Below, piece by piece: positions 26,149-35,161 of a stretch of DNA of 64,000 nucleotides (position 1 is the stretch's first letter; the number at the start of each line of letters is the position of its first letter). Origin of the DNA: Mycolicibacterium rhodesiae (GTDB lineage: Bacteria; Actinomycetota; Actinomycetes; Mycobacteriales; Mycobacteriaceae); assembly GCF_002086695.1 (NCBI RefSeq), contig NZ_MVIH01000018.1, positions 1-64,000 on the forward strand. The letters run 5' to 3'. The notes below the pieces were generated by a model. That model searched no databases. It saw nothing but the letters and a program-made list of their open reading frames with translations, and was not told where the DNA came from. The position numbers and the translations under genes were made by a program.

Positions 26149-26760
26149 CTGAACCGCGTACTCGTTGCCAGCCGCAACGCCAAGAAGCTGGCCGAATTGC
26201 GCCGGGTCCTCGACGCCGCGGGGCTGGCCGGACTGACCCTGGTGTCGCTCGATGATGTCCCGCCCTTCGATGAGGCGCCCGAAACCGGCGCGACCTTCGA
26301 GGAGAATGCTCTGGCGAAGGCGCGCGACGGCTACACGGCGACCGGGCTGCCCACCGTCGCCGACGACTCGGGGCTGACGGTCGCCGCCCTCAACGGGATG
26401 CCCGGGGTGCTCTCGGCGCGGTGGGCCGGAACGCACGGCGAGGACGCCGCGAACAACGCATTGCTCCTGGCCCAGTTGCGTGACGTGCCCGACGAGCGGC
26501 GTTCGGCGGCGTTCGTGTCGGCGTGCGCACTGGTCTACGGTCCCGGCGACGCCGACAGCGCGGTGGTGCGCGGCGAGTGGAACGGGGTGATCGCCCGCGA
26601 GCCGCGCGGTGCGGGCGGCTTCGGCTACGACCCGCTGTTCGTCCCTGAGGGGGAGACGCGCAGCGCTGCCGAGCTCAGCCCGGCGGAGAAGGATGCGGCG
26701 TCGCATCGCGGCCGGGCGCTGGCGTTGCTGATCCCGGCGCTGAGTGCGCTGCTCAGATGA
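26149..26760 (+). CDS. rdgB: non-canonical purine NTP pyrophosphatase (RdgB/HAM1)
   Basis: A 203-residue enzyme that removes dITP, XTP and similar nucleotides from the pool. Family motifs: VASRNAKKLAELRRVL at the very N-terminus, TGATFEENALAKA, TVADDSGL, GVLSARWAG and GFGYDPLF, plus SHRGRAL at the end. The family sequence begins right after position 26149, where the codon is CTG (Leu-Asn-Arg-Val-Leu-Val). GGGAG lies 5 bases before this CTG. The only earlier standard start in frame is GTG at 26116, inside rph, with an Arg-rich leader unlike the family. A CTG start is the best fit; the exact start is not proven. Confidence 0.93.
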   Translation: MNRVLVASRNAKKLAELRRVLDAAGLAGLTLVSLDDVPPFDEAPETGATFEENALAKARDGYTATGLPTVADDSGLTVAALNGMPGVLSARWAGTHGEDAANNALLLAQLRDVPDERRSAAFVSACALVYGPGDADSAVVRGEWNGVIAREPRGAGGFGYDPLFVPEGETRSAAELSPAEKDAASHRGRALALLIPALSALLR

Positions 26761-26808
26761 GTGGAACGAGATTTTCCTAGCGCATCTAACCTGTGTCATG
26801 ATGCTCGG

Positions 26809-28266
26809 GTGGGTCGTCACTCGGTCCGGGCGGCGCACCCCGGTGTTCTGATCGCCGTCCTGGCGGCGGCCGGCATCAGCGTGTCCTTGACGCAGACGCT
26901 GATGATCCCGCTCATTCCCGAGCTCCCAATGCTGTTGCACACCAACCCGTCCAACGCGTCGTGGACGATCACCGTCACCCTGCTGACCGCGGCGGTGGCC
27001 ACGCCGGTATTCGGGCGCCTCGGCGATATGCACGGCCCCAAGCCGATGTTGATGATCTGCGCGGGTGCGATGGCTGCCGGCTCCCTGATGGCCGCGGTCA
27101 CCAGTTCTCTGGTGCCGTTCATCATCGGGCGAGGGTTGCAGGGGCTGGCCTTGCCGATCATTCCGCTCGCCATCAGTGTGCTGCGCTCGGCGCTGCCCGC
27201 CGAGCGGGTCGGCCCGGCGATGGGGTTGATCAGTTCATCACTGGGTGTCGGCGGCGCGATGGGCCTTCCGCTGTCGGCGGTGATCGCGCAAAAGGCCGAC
27301 TGGCACACATTGTTCTGGGGCGCAGGCGTTCTCGGCATTCTGGCGATGCTGCTGTTCGCCTTCCTGGTGCCCAATGTCCCGGCCAGTTCGGCGGACCGGT
27401 TCGACCCGCTGGGCACCTTGCTGCTGGCGGTGGGGTTGGTGGCTCTGCTTCTGCCGATCTCCAAGGGGTCGACCTGGGGCTGGACGAGTTCGACGACGCT
27501 GTCGCTGTTCGTGCTCTCGGTCGCGGTGTTCGCGGTCTTCGCCCGCTGGCAGTTCCGGACCGCGTCGCCGATCGTGGATCTGCGCACCACCCTGCGGCGG
27601 CCGGTCTTGACCACCAACGTCGCCGCGGTCCTGGTGTGCTTCTCGATGTTCGCGCTGTCGCTGGTCGGTCCGCAGGTGCTCGAACTGCCGTCGGGAACCG
27701 GGTTCGGCCTGGGCCAGTCGATGCTGCAGGCAGGCCTGTGGATGGCTCCCGGCGGGCTGGCGATGATGTTCGCGGCCCCGCTTGCCGCACGTACCGCGGG
27801 CCGCCGCGGGCCCAAGTTCACGTTGGTCTGCGGTTCGGCGATCATCGCGGCCGCCTACCTGGGTGCGGTGTGGCTACTCGGCAGTCCCGCGGCGGTGATG
27901 GTGGTCAACGTCGTCGTGAGCTTCGGGGTGGGCTTCGCGTACTCGTCGCTGCCCGCGCTCATCAACGCCGCCGTGCCGGTGTCCGAGACCGCCGCCGCCA
28001 ACGGAATCAACGCACTCGCCCGGTCTTTGGGCACATCGGTGTCCAGCGCGGTGATCGGTGTCGTGCTCGCGACGATGACGATCACCTATGCCGGGCACGT
28101 CGTCCCGTCGTTGCACGGCCTGCGCACGGCGCTGCTGATCGCCGCCGGTGTCGCCGCGCTCGCGGCTGTCGTCGCCATGACGATCCCGACTCGGGCGGAC
28201 ACCGCCGTCGCCGAGTGGTCGGCGGACGAACTCGAGTTGTCCGACGACCCGCTGATCAAAGGTTGA
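26809..28266 (+). CDS. MFS drug/proton antiporter (DHA2 type)
   Basis: A 485-residue membrane transporter with about 14 hydrophobic segments. Seen: the motif A GRLGDMHGPKPML after the second helix, RGLQGLALPIIPLAISVLR, and motif C-like SLGVGGAMGLPLSAV. This pattern fits the EmrB/QacA-type exporters of toxic compounds. GTG at 26809 gives VGRHSVRAAHPGVL; the frame to 26761 adds 16 unlikely residues. Not at this place in M. tuberculosis. Ends 11 bases inside the DUF3817 gene on the opposite strand. Confidence 0.88.
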   Translation: MGRHSVRAAHPGVLIAVLAAAGISVSLTQTLMIPLIPELPMLLHTNPSNASWTITVTLLTAAVATPVFGRLGDMHGPKPMLMICAGAMAAGSLMAAVTSSLVPFIIGRGLQGLALPIIPLAISVLRSALPAERVGPAMGLISSSLGVGGAMGLPLSAVIAQKADWHTLFWGAGVLGILAMLLFAFLVPNVPASSADRFDPLGTLLLAVGLVALLLPISKGSTWGWTSSTTLSLFVLSVAVFAVFARWQFRTASPIVDLRTTLRRPVLTTNVAAVLVCFSMFALSLVGPQVLELPSGTGFGLGQSMLQAGLWMAPGGLAMMFAAPLAARTAGRRGPKFTLVCGSAIIAAAYLGAVWLLGSPAAVMVVNVVVSFGVGFAYSSLPALINAAVPVSETAAANGINALARSLGTSVSSAVIGVVLATMTITYAGHVVPSLHGLRTALLIAAGVAALAAVVAMTIPTRADTAVAEWSADELELSDDPLIKG

Positions 28267-28615
28267 AGCGGGTCTTCAGCTCCCGGGTCTGCACCTGTTC
28301 GACGATGATGCCCAGCAGGGGGATGGTGCCGGCCAGCAGGACGCCGATGGTCTTGGCGATCGGCCAGCGCACCTTCACCGCGAGGTTGGCGGTGAAGAGC
28401 AGATAGATGAAATAGACCCAGCCGTGCACGACGCCGATCCAGGTGGGCGGGTTGTCGACCTTCACGACGTAACGCAGCACGATCTCGTAGCACAGCGCGA
28501 TCAGCCAGATGCCGGTCGTCCAGGCCAGAACACGGTATCCGAGAAGGGCTTTGCGGATCGTCTCGTTCGGGACGCCTGTCGGGGTGTGGGCTTCGGGCGA
28601 CTCGGGTGCGGTCAT
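28256..28615 (-). CDS. DUF3817 membrane protein, Rv1342c-like
   Basis: A 119-residue protein with three hydrophobic segments (about residues 27-47, 58-80, 86-107) and a polar N-terminus, fitting DUF3817 and the place of Rv1342c. Conserved-looking parts: YRVLAWTTGIWLIALCYEIVL and VVHGWVYFIYLLFTANLAVK. ATG at 28615 overlaps the stop of the upstream gene (ATGA). Function unknown; distant relative of the protein at 6767-7141. Confidence 0.88.
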   Translation of the reverse strand: MTAPESPEAHTPTGVPNETIRKALLGYRVLAWTTGIWLIALCYEIVLRYVVKVDNPPTWIGVVHGWVYFIYLLFTANLAVKVRWPIAKTIGVLLAGTIPLLGIIVEQVQTRELKTRFNL

Positions 28616-29007
28616 GCGGTGGTCCTGTTCTGATCGTCGTGGGCCTTGTCGGCCGCGGCCAGTTCGGCCAGATAAGCGTTGTACTCGCGCATTGCGGGGT
28701 CGGCGTCGTCGGACGCCGCGCGGGCCGAGGGCCGTTCGGGCAGGAGTCCGGCGGGGATCTCGGTGATGGAATCGGCGTCCGTCGGCGCCTCGGGCGCGCC
28801 TTCTTCTTCGTAGCGGATGAACTTGCGGTAGGCGTACACGCAAAATCCGGCGAACATCGGCCATTGCAGGGCATAGCCGAGGTTCTGGAAGGAGCCCGAC
28901 GTCGACTCGAATCGGCTCCACTGCCACCAGCCCAGGGCCAGGCAGCCGCACGCGGCGATGATCACCAAAAGGATCAGCGCGAACCTGCGGCGGCGGGTCG
29001 TGGACAC
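28612..29007 (-). CDS. membrane protein, LprD-like
   Basis: A 131-residue protein at the place of Rv1343c (lprD). Two hydrophobic stretches (about residues 8-27 and 45-60) precede a charged C-terminal tail with RKFIRYEEEGAPEAP. The sequence AACGC in the first stretch is a loose lipobox; a two-pass membrane protein is as likely as a lipoprotein. Overlaps the following DUF3817 gene by ATGA. Function unknown. Confidence 0.82.
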   Translation of the reverse strand: MSTTRRRRFALILLVIIAACGCLALGWWQWSRFESTSGSFQNLGYALQWPMFAGFCVYAYRKFIRYEEEGAPEAPTDADSITEIPAGLLPERPSARAASDDADPAMREYNAYLAELAAADKAHDDQNRTTA

Positions 29008-29125
29008 ACCACGACGGTACCCTGCCAGCGGTTATGGGATCACCGGTGAGTGGCGCTGCGCACGTAGGGCCGAAGCCTGCGCCGGGCTAATCCGGGGCGA
29101 TACGCCCGGTAGACTTCGGAGTCCT

Positions 29126-29208
29126 GCGGGCGTGGCGAAATGGCAGACGCGATGGCTTTAGGTGCCATTGCTCGAAAGAGCGTGTGGGTTCGAGTCCCTC
29201 CGCCCGCA
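29126..29208 (+). tRNA. tRNA-Leu (anticodon UAG)
   Basis: A 7-bp acceptor stem (GCGGGCG with CGCCCGC), a D arm GCG...CGC, an anticodon stem ATGGC/GCCAT with loop TTTAGGT (anticodon TAG at 29159-29161), a long variable arm GCTC-GAAA-GAGC as in class II tRNAs, and a TTCGAGT T-loop. One T-stem pair is U-U. The 3' CCA is not encoded. A TAGACT -10-like box lies at 29110-29115. Anticodon UAG reads CUN leucine codons. Confidence 0.95.
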
Positions 29209-29330
29209 CAATTCGGCCCTGGTGGCGCGCGTCACAACCCCTTAGGTCTCGAACGGATCTCACGCCGGTCACAAAGCTAATCTGCTAGCTTGACTAACTT
29301 TTGAACTCTAAGCTCGGTCTCAGGTACTTG

Positions 29331-29456
29331 ATGAAGAACGGAGCTACGGTGATCGCGTTGGGCAAAGTCGGAGATGTCGTTTTCTTCGCGGCGGCGACAC
29401 CGCGGCTCTGTCTAACACCCGAAAAGAAAATGGCACCGAGAGTGGAGTACCGGTGA
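29331..29456 (+). CDS. possible 41-residue upstream ORF
   Basis: ATG at 29331 opens a 41-codon frame (MKNGATVIALGKVGDVVFFA...) with a net positive charge. Its TGA overlaps the GTG of the next small gene as GTGA, the arrangement of coupled genes. Only a weak AGG is near the start. It may be a leader peptide or a small protein; coding status is uncertain. Confidence 0.4.
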   Translation: MKNGATVIALGKVGDVVFFAAATPRLCLTPEKKMAPRVEYR

Positions 29457-29617
29457 GCGATCCCATGATGACGTCTGTCGATCTGATCCGTTATGCGATC
29501 GCCGACCAGGTGCGCGAACTTGGCGGGGACACCGACAAGATCGATCAGATCGCAATGTCCGCCGCCTACGCCATCTTCATCGGCATGGCCGCCGACGCAT
29601 CCCGCCAGGCGCGCTGA
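29453..29617 (+). CDS. small hypothetical protein, 54 residues
   Basis: GTG at 29453 has GGAG 5 bases upstream and opens a 54-codon frame: MSDPMMTSVDLIRYAIADQ, then a helix-rich acidic/neutral stretch ending AADASRQAR. It reads like a compact two-helix soluble protein with no signal peptide. Too short for standard gene calling. The good ribosome binding site and the GTGA overlap with the ORF before it support expression. Function unknown and no family recognised. Confidence 0.6.
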   Translation: MSDPMMTSVDLIRYAIADQVRELGGDTDKIDQIAMSAAYAIFIGMAADASRQAR

Positions 29618-29714
29618 TCTGACGTTCGCCAGTGGCTCAGCCGAATAGGCTGCCCAGTCCCTGTTGTCTTCGGCCACAGATGGCCACCATCATCGCCCTT
29701 CGCTGATCCGCGCT

Positions 29715-31598
29715 TCACCCGATCGGGAAGCGGTCCGACCCTGCATCGCCGCCCGGGATCACCGGGATGACGATGGCCGATGGATGAGCGGCATCGTGAA
29801 AGATGGTCTGCGTCGCCTGCTGCGTCGCGGCACTCTGCCCGAACGGCTCACCGGTATTCGGGTTCGGCGCGAACTGCGGATAGTCGCTGCTGGAGATCTC
29901 CACTCGGATCCGGTCGCCGGCACCGAACTGATAGCTCGTCGGCCAGATCGCGATGTGGTACTCGTAGGGCTGGTTCGCGACACCGGGGTGCGGGTCGGAC
30001 AACGAGTCGCGGAACGCCGTCCGCACGATCCCGTTGTTGAGGTTGATCGCATCGCCGTCGGGCTTGACCACGATCAGCTTGGCGGTGAAGTCGGTGTCGA
30101 CGGCCGACGACGACGCCCACAGGTCGACCGTCACCGGCCCGGTCACCTCCGTGTCGGCTGACAACGGATCGCTGCTGTAGACCAACACATCAGAACGCTG
30201 TTCGACCGGGATCTGGTCGTAGGGCCCCTGCGGGCCCGACCGGGCACCACAGCAGGAATGCCCACCGACGCTGGGAGCCGGATCGGTCGGGTCGTAGACG
30301 TAGCGGTCTGGTGTCTGGCCCACGCCGGCTGCTGCGGTGGTCAATGTGCCTGTGCGCGAATTCATCTGGCCGTCGCCGGACAGGAAGTAGCGAGTCCACC
30401 GGGTCTGGGGCAGCGGCCAAGCCTGCGCCGATTTCCAGCGGTTGGCGCCCATCAGGAAGTAGTCCACCCGCGGGGTGTCCGACACATGGTTGTCCGCGCC
30501 TTTGAGGAAGTGGTCGTACCACCGCAGCATCAGTTCGTTGATCGGAGTAGCGCCAACGGGGCCGATGTCCTTGAGCAGAGGTGCCGGTTCCGAACCTGGC
30601 CGGCCCCAGTCCACGTGGTCCCAGGGACCGATGACGAGGCGTTGGTTCGTCCGCGCTTGCGGCGTGGCCGCCGACTTCACCATCCCGGTGAAGTTCTCGA
30701 CACCGCCGGCGAGGAATGCGTCGTACCATCCCTCGACGTCGAGAACCGGCACCCGAACCGACGGATAGCGGTCGCGGATGCTCCACGCTCGCCAGAAGTC
30801 GTCTCGAGTGGAATGGGCGATCCAGTCGAAATACCACGGCGCCACAGCAGGATTCGCGGGCTGCAGGGGCGGCAGGGCACGATAGGGCAGAAAGTTCAGC
30901 CACCGGGTCGAGTCCGCCGCGGCGGCCGTGAGTGCGGCGGCAGTCGGGCCGTCACCCCGGTTCTCGGCCGCGGTGGTGGCCAAACCGAGTGCCCAGGGCT
31001 GAACGAACGCCAGCCGGAACTCGCCACCCTCGTACATCCAGCCGTCGTAATAGTCCGAGGCGGTGTTTGCCGGAACGATCGTCACCAGGTGCGGGGGCGC
31101 CGCCGTGGCCGCCAGCCACTGGGTCGCGCCGACGTACGACGAGCCATACATGCCCACTTTGCCGTTCGACCCTGGCAGCGCGGCGGCCCATTCCACCGAG
31201 TCGTAGCCGTCGTCGCGATCGTGGGTGAACTCGCTGAAGGTGCCGCCGGAGGTGCCCTGCCCCCGAACATCTTGGATGACAACGAGATAGCAGTGCGACG
31301 CGAACCAATCGGGTGTCTGGTAGCGCGACGGTTGGACCTGGGCGCCGGACTTGCCGTACTGGGTGCGCATCAGGATCACCGGAACCGGGCCGGAGCGCTC
31401 CGGCCGGTACACATCGGCGCGCAGCACGGTTCCGTCGCGCATCCGGGCCGGCACGTCGGTCTGTTTGCTCACCGCGCACGGGCCTCGGCCGGTCGAGGGC
31501 GGCCAGGCCGAGTCGGTGACGCGTCGGCCCGTCCCGCCGCACGCCGACAACACCAGCGCCAGCGCCAACGTCACCGCCAGGGCACGTGTCGATCGCAC
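29715..31598 (-). CDS. secreted CocE/NonD-family hydrolase (lipoprotein)
   Basis: A 627-residue protein with a lipoprotein signal (ALALVLSAC, lipid Cys near residue 20). The N-terminal part is an alpha/beta-hydrolase of the X-Pro dipeptidyl-peptidase S15/CocE type: nucleophile Ser in MYGSSYVG, Asp in VPVLDVEGWYDAF and His in GPWDHVDW. The C-terminal part (about 400-620) is the jelly-roll XPepDP domain with PVTVDLWASS and GDRIRVEISSSDYP. Such enzymes cleave esters or amides; here outside the membrane. The downstream end is free; 23 bases separate it from the gene before it on the same strand. Confidence 0.88.
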   Translation of the reverse strand: MRSTRALAVTLALALVLSACGGTGRRVTDSAWPPSTGRGPCAVSKQTDVPARMRDGTVLRADVYRPERSGPVPVILMRTQYGKSGAQVQPSRYQTPDWFASHCYLVVIQDVRGQGTSGGTFSEFTHDRDDGYDSVEWAAALPGSNGKVGMYGSSYVGATQWLAATAAPPHLVTIVPANTASDYYDGWMYEGGEFRLAFVQPWALGLATTAAENRGDGPTAAALTAAAADSTRWLNFLPYRALPPLQPANPAVAPWYFDWIAHSTRDDFWRAWSIRDRYPSVRVPVLDVEGWYDAFLAGGVENFTGMVKSAATPQARTNQRLVIGPWDHVDWGRPGSEPAPLLKDIGPVGATPINELMLRWYDHFLKGADNHVSDTPRVDYFLMGANRWKSAQAWPLPQTRWTRYFLSGDGQMNSRTGTLTTAAAGVGQTPDRYVYDPTDPAPSVGGHSCCGARSGPQGPYDQIPVEQRSDVLVYSSDPLSADTEVTGPVTVDLWASSSAVDTDFTAKLIVVKPDGDAINLNNGIVRTAFRDSLSDPHPGVANQPYEYHIAIWPTSYQFGAGDRIRVEISSSDYPQFAPNPNTGEPFGQSAATQQATQTIFHDAAHPSAIVIPVIPGGDAGSDRFPIG

Positions 31599-31621
31599 GT
31601 CTCCACGCTACGCAGTTGTGC

Positions 31622-33994
31622 TCAGATCATCTCTCGCGCGGTGAGCCATCGCATGATGGGCCAACCCGCGAACACCGGCAGCCAGCACGTCAGGACGCGA
31701 TAGAGCAGGACCGCGGGAACGCCGACGGCGGCGGGTACGCCGAACGCGGCGAGTCCACCGATCAGGGCGGCCTCCACCGCGCCGACGCCGCCAGGGGTGG
31801 GTGCAGCCGACGCGAGCGTGCCGCCGACCATCGTGACGATGGTGACCGTGACGAACGTGGTGTCACCGCCGAACGCCGAGATGCTGGCCCACAGCACCAG
31901 TGCCATTCCCAGAGTGGTTGTGGCACAACCGAGTACGATGATGGCCAGGCGCTTCGGCTCGCGCATCAGGTCCAGCAGCTCGCTACCGACTTCCTGGAGC
32001 CGGGGCCGCAATGCCGTGCCGAGCCACCGGCGGGCCTTGGGCACCAGCAGGAACGTGCCCAGAATGCCGAGCGCGACACCGCCGATCAGGTACAGCAGGG
32101 TGGTGCTCGGTACGAAGTGAGACAGGTCGGCGGTCGCGCCGGCGGCGACGCTGAACAGGATCAGCAGCGTCACGTGGGTGATCACCTGTACCGCCTGCTG
32201 CAGCGCGACCGCGGCGGTGGCCCGCAGCGCACCGAGTCCACCCTTCTGCAGGAAGCGAGTGCTCAGCGCCAGCCCGCCGACACCCGCCGGGGTGGTGGTG
32301 GCGGCGAAGGTGTTGGCGAACTGCATGATGACGAGGTTGCGGAAACTGACGAGTCCGGCCGCGCACGCCCACAATGCCGCGGCCGCACCGACATACGTCA
32401 GCGCGGACACGGCCAGCCCGAGCAGCGCCCACCACCAGTTCGCGTTGCGCAGTTCGCTGAAGAAGGTGGGCACCGTGCTGATGAACGGGTAGGCGACATA
32501 GACCAGTGCGACCAGCAGGACCAGTTGGATGACCTGCTTGCGGGTGAACCTGGTGATGGTCTCGGTCTTGATCTCGTCAGCGCCGGTCTGCCGTTTGACT
32601 TCGTCGCGGGCGGCGGCCATGACAGCCTTGGGATCGTTGACCGACTTGCGAATTCGGGCCGGGACCGCGGCTCTGGTCAGGCGCCGCGACGCGGTGAGGA
32701 CGGTCTCTTTGCCCAGGGTGTCGACGGCGGCCCGCACGGCGGTCTCGGGACTGAACCGGTCTGAGGTCGTCACCAGCAGTGCCGCGATGTCGGACTGGAG
32801 CTGCTCGTCGGTCGCGCCGTATTCGGAATTGCCGAACCCGCCGAACAACACCTTCCCGGAGTCGACCGTCATCTCCTTGAAACGCAAGTCGCCGTGCGCG
32901 ATCTGGTGCCGGTGCAGCACCGCGAGCGACCCCCAGACCGAGGTCACCAGAGCCTCGTCGCTGGACGACCCGATCGGATCTCCGAGGGGCGGGGTATGCG
33001 CATACAAGGTCCACCCGCGTTCCAGCGCGGCGACCGCCATCGTGGTGGTGTTGGACACCCCGAGGTCGCAGACGGCGATCGTCATCAGCGCGCGGTGCTC
33101 GACCGCGCGTCGCATCGACGCCTGCAACGGCGCGGTCTCGGCGTCGCGCAGAATGAGCCAGCGCCAGAACTGGCGCAGGGCTCCGCCGCTGCGTTGGTTG
33201 GGCCCATACATTTCCAGGACCATCCGCGAGCCTGCGTCGTCGGCCGCCGCCAACTCCAGTGGTCCGGACCCGGCCGGCCGCACTACCGTCATAGACGTCA
33301 CCAGAAACCCGCGGCGAGCGAGCGCCCGCACAGTTCCGTCGAGGGGGACTTCGAGAGCCGGGGTGCCGACCACCCATACCGTCAGGGCACCGACGAACCA
33401 GCCGACCGAGAGTCCGAGCAGCGAGCGGGCCGGCACCACCGCGCTGACCACCAGGTGGATCGGCACGAACGCCAGCAGCAGCGTCCACCACCATCGCCGC
33501 CACCGGCCCGGCAGCCAGGGTCCGGACACGGTCAGGACAGCGGCCAGCATCGCGATCCAGCGAGGATCGTCGAGGAATTGCGACAGCGTGGTCGACAGCC
33601 GCTCGGAAAGGTCGAAATGCCAGCGGGGCGCGGCGATCCCGTTGCCGGTGATCGACAGTGAGATCACGGCGAGGAATCCGGCGGCCACGTACGCGGCGAA
33701 CAACTTCCACTGCCGCGCGCCGATCAGCCCGATCAGGATCACGAACGGCAGCGCCAGGATCGCGACGCCGTAGCCGAGATACACCAGATTGGACTGGGTG
33801 GGGGTGAGCACCCCCACGATCATCGAGACGGATTTCTCGAGTCCGACCCAGTCATTGCGGGTGATCAGCGAGCTGGTGACCACGATCACCAGGACAAGGG
33901 TCGCCAGCGAGAGTCGAACGATGTCGTTGGTCCGGCGGGTCAGCGGCAGCAGCACGTCGCCGGAGATGGCAACATCGCGTCCGTCAACTCGCAC
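31622..33994 (-). CDS. large membrane protein: kinase-like segment joined to a flippase-like (LPG synthase TM) domain
   Basis: A 790-residue protein. Residues about 25-230 hold six or so membrane helices, about 230-460 is soluble, and about 490-785 forms a second membrane domain of the lysylphosphatidylglycerol synthase TM/UPF0104 type (FANTFAATTTPAGVGGLALSTRF; SAAPTPGGVGAVEAALIGGL). The soluble part has RHQIAHGDLRF, then VLFGGFGNSEYG and QSDIAALL, which read like the catalytic loop, metal-binding loop and following helix of aminoglycoside-phosphotransferase/RIO-type kinases. DFG is changed to FGGFG, so activity is doubtful. Such proteins are thought to move or modify lipids. Confidence 0.8.
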   Translation of the reverse strand: MRVDGRDVAISGDVLLPLTRRTNDIVRLSLATLVLVIVVTSSLITRNDWVGLEKSVSMIVGVLTPTQSNLVYLGYGVAILALPFVILIGLIGARQWKLFAAYVAAGFLAVISLSITGNGIAAPRWHFDLSERLSTTLSQFLDDPRWIAMLAAVLTVSGPWLPGRWRRWWWTLLLAFVPIHLVVSAVVPARSLLGLSVGWFVGALTVWVVGTPALEVPLDGTVRALARRGFLVTSMTVVRPAGSGPLELAAADDAGSRMVLEMYGPNQRSGGALRQFWRWLILRDAETAPLQASMRRAVEHRALMTIAVCDLGVSNTTTMAVAALERGWTLYAHTPPLGDPIGSSSDEALVTSVWGSLAVLHRHQIAHGDLRFKEMTVDSGKVLFGGFGNSEYGATDEQLQSDIAALLVTTSDRFSPETAVRAAVDTLGKETVLTASRRLTRAAVPARIRKSVNDPKAVMAAARDEVKRQTGADEIKTETITRFTRKQVIQLVLLVALVYVAYPFISTVPTFFSELRNANWWWALLGLAVSALTYVGAAAALWACAAGLVSFRNLVIMQFANTFAATTTPAGVGGLALSTRFLQKGGLGALRATAAVALQQAVQVITHVTLLILFSVAAGATADLSHFVPSTTLLYLIGGVALGILGTFLLVPKARRWLGTALRPRLQEVGSELLDLMREPKRLAIIVLGCATTTLGMALVLWASISAFGGDTTFVTVTIVTMVGGTLASAAPTPGGVGAVEAALIGGLAAFGVPAAVGVPAVLLYRVLTCWLPVFAGWPIMRWLTAREMI

Positions 33995-34043
33995 CGCTGC
34001 AACCTATCCCGACTTTCACCGGGGAGGTCTCATTGACCGCCCG

Positions 34044-34589
34044 TCAGACGAAGCCGACGTAGCCCAGCAGTGCCGCGGCGCCCACCACGACCAGCGGATT
34101 GGTCTTCGTCCGCACGAAGATGAGGGTCGCGACGCCGGTGATCAGATACGCCCGCCAGTCGTGGTCGGCGGCTTTGCTCATGACCAGCGAGCTGGCCAGG
34201 ATCAACCCCACGGTCAGCGGCGCAAAACCTTTTTCCACCGCGTAGCGCAGCTTGGACTTCTGGGCCTTCTGCCAGGACACCGTGATCAGGTACATCAGGC
34301 CCGCCGCGGGCACCACCATCGCGATGGTGGCCAGCACGCCGCCGACGATGCCGCCGGCGACGCCGAAACTGCCAAGACCGGCCGCGTATCCGACCAGCGC
34401 CACGATCAGGATGCTCGGGCCGGGGGCGGCCTGCGAGATCGAGAAGATATCGGCGAACTGGGAATTCGTCAGCCAGTGGTGCCCGGTCACCGCCTGCAGG
34501 TGCATGTCGGGAAGCACTGTGTTGCCCCCGCCGATCGACAGCAGCGACAACGAGCCGAACATGCCGATCAGCGCCAGGAAAGTCTTCAT
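34044..34589 (-). CDS. chrA: chromate transporter, C-terminal half protein
   Basis: A 181-residue membrane protein of the short-chain CHR family, which works as a pair with the preceding gene. Seen: GMFGSLSLLSIGGGNTVLPDMH and the proline/glycine signature SISQAAPGPSILIVALVGY, then four to five more helices. Its ATG at 34589 overlaps the stop of the first half (ATGA). Known CHR proteins export chromate; other anions are possible. Confidence 0.85.
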   Translation of the reverse strand: MKTFLALIGMFGSLSLLSIGGGNTVLPDMHLQAVTGHHWLTNSQFADIFSISQAAPGPSILIVALVGYAAGLGSFGVAGGIVGGVLATIAMVVPAAGLMYLITVSWQKAQKSKLRYAVEKGFAPLTVGLILASSLVMSKAADHDWRAYLITGVATLIFVRTKTNPLVVVGAAALLGYVGFV

Positions 34590-35161
34590 GCGTCGACCGG
34601 TTCCGGTGTCTTGCGGGGCCAGGCCCAGATCAGGCTCAGCGGCGCCAGGATCGCCAACGTCAACAGCAGCGGCCAGCGGAGCACGCCGTTGAGCACGAAG
34701 CTGGCCAGGAAGAACGCGACCGGCATCAGGCCTTTGAGGCACTTCTGACCGGTCTGGATCACCATGGCCAGGGTCAGCGCGACGGCCGCCGCCGAGGCGC
34801 CGTGCAGGGCACCTTTGATCGCAGGCACTTCCTTGAACGTGAAGTAGACGAAGCCGAGCGTCAGCACGATCGCAACGGGCATCAGGCACAGCCCGATCAC
34901 GGCCGCGATGGCGCCGGCCAGACCCTTCATCTTGGTTCCGACGAATACCGCCAGGTTCACCTGGTTGGCGCCGGGCACGATCCGGCACATCGTCATTGCG
35001 CTGAGGAACTCCTCCTCACCCAGCCACTGCTTCTCGACGACGATGACCTCGCGCGACCAGGCGCCCAGGCCGCCGCCGAACGACGCCAGCGCGATGTGGT
35101 TGAACGTCCGCGCGACCTCGAAGAGTGAGACCTTCGCCCTGGTCGAACCGGACTCACTCAT
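34586..35161 (-). CDS. chrA: chromate transporter, N-terminal half protein
   Basis: A 191-residue membrane protein, first of the two CHR halves: FNHIALASFGGGLGAWSREVIV and the signature MCRIVPGANQVNLAVFVGTKMKG are typical. ATG at 35161 lies inside the end of the phospholipase D-like gene (8-base overlap). The two halves evolved by duplication and insert in opposite orientation in known short-chain pairs. Confidence 0.86.
   Translation of the reverse strand: MSESGSTRAKVSLFEVARTFNHIALASFGGGLGAWSREVIVVEKQWLGEEEFLSAMTMCRIVPGANQVNLAVFVGTKMKGLAGAIAAVIGLCLMPVAIVLTLGFVYFTFKEVPAIKGALHGASAAAVALTLAMVIQTGQKCLKGLMPVAFFLASFVLNGVLRWPLLLTLAILAPLSLIWAWPRKTPEPVDA

Noticed and set aside
29126..29714. tRNA-Leu 3' end as a phage attachment site
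   Set aside because: No integrase, no repeated tRNA end and no phage-type genes follow within the window.
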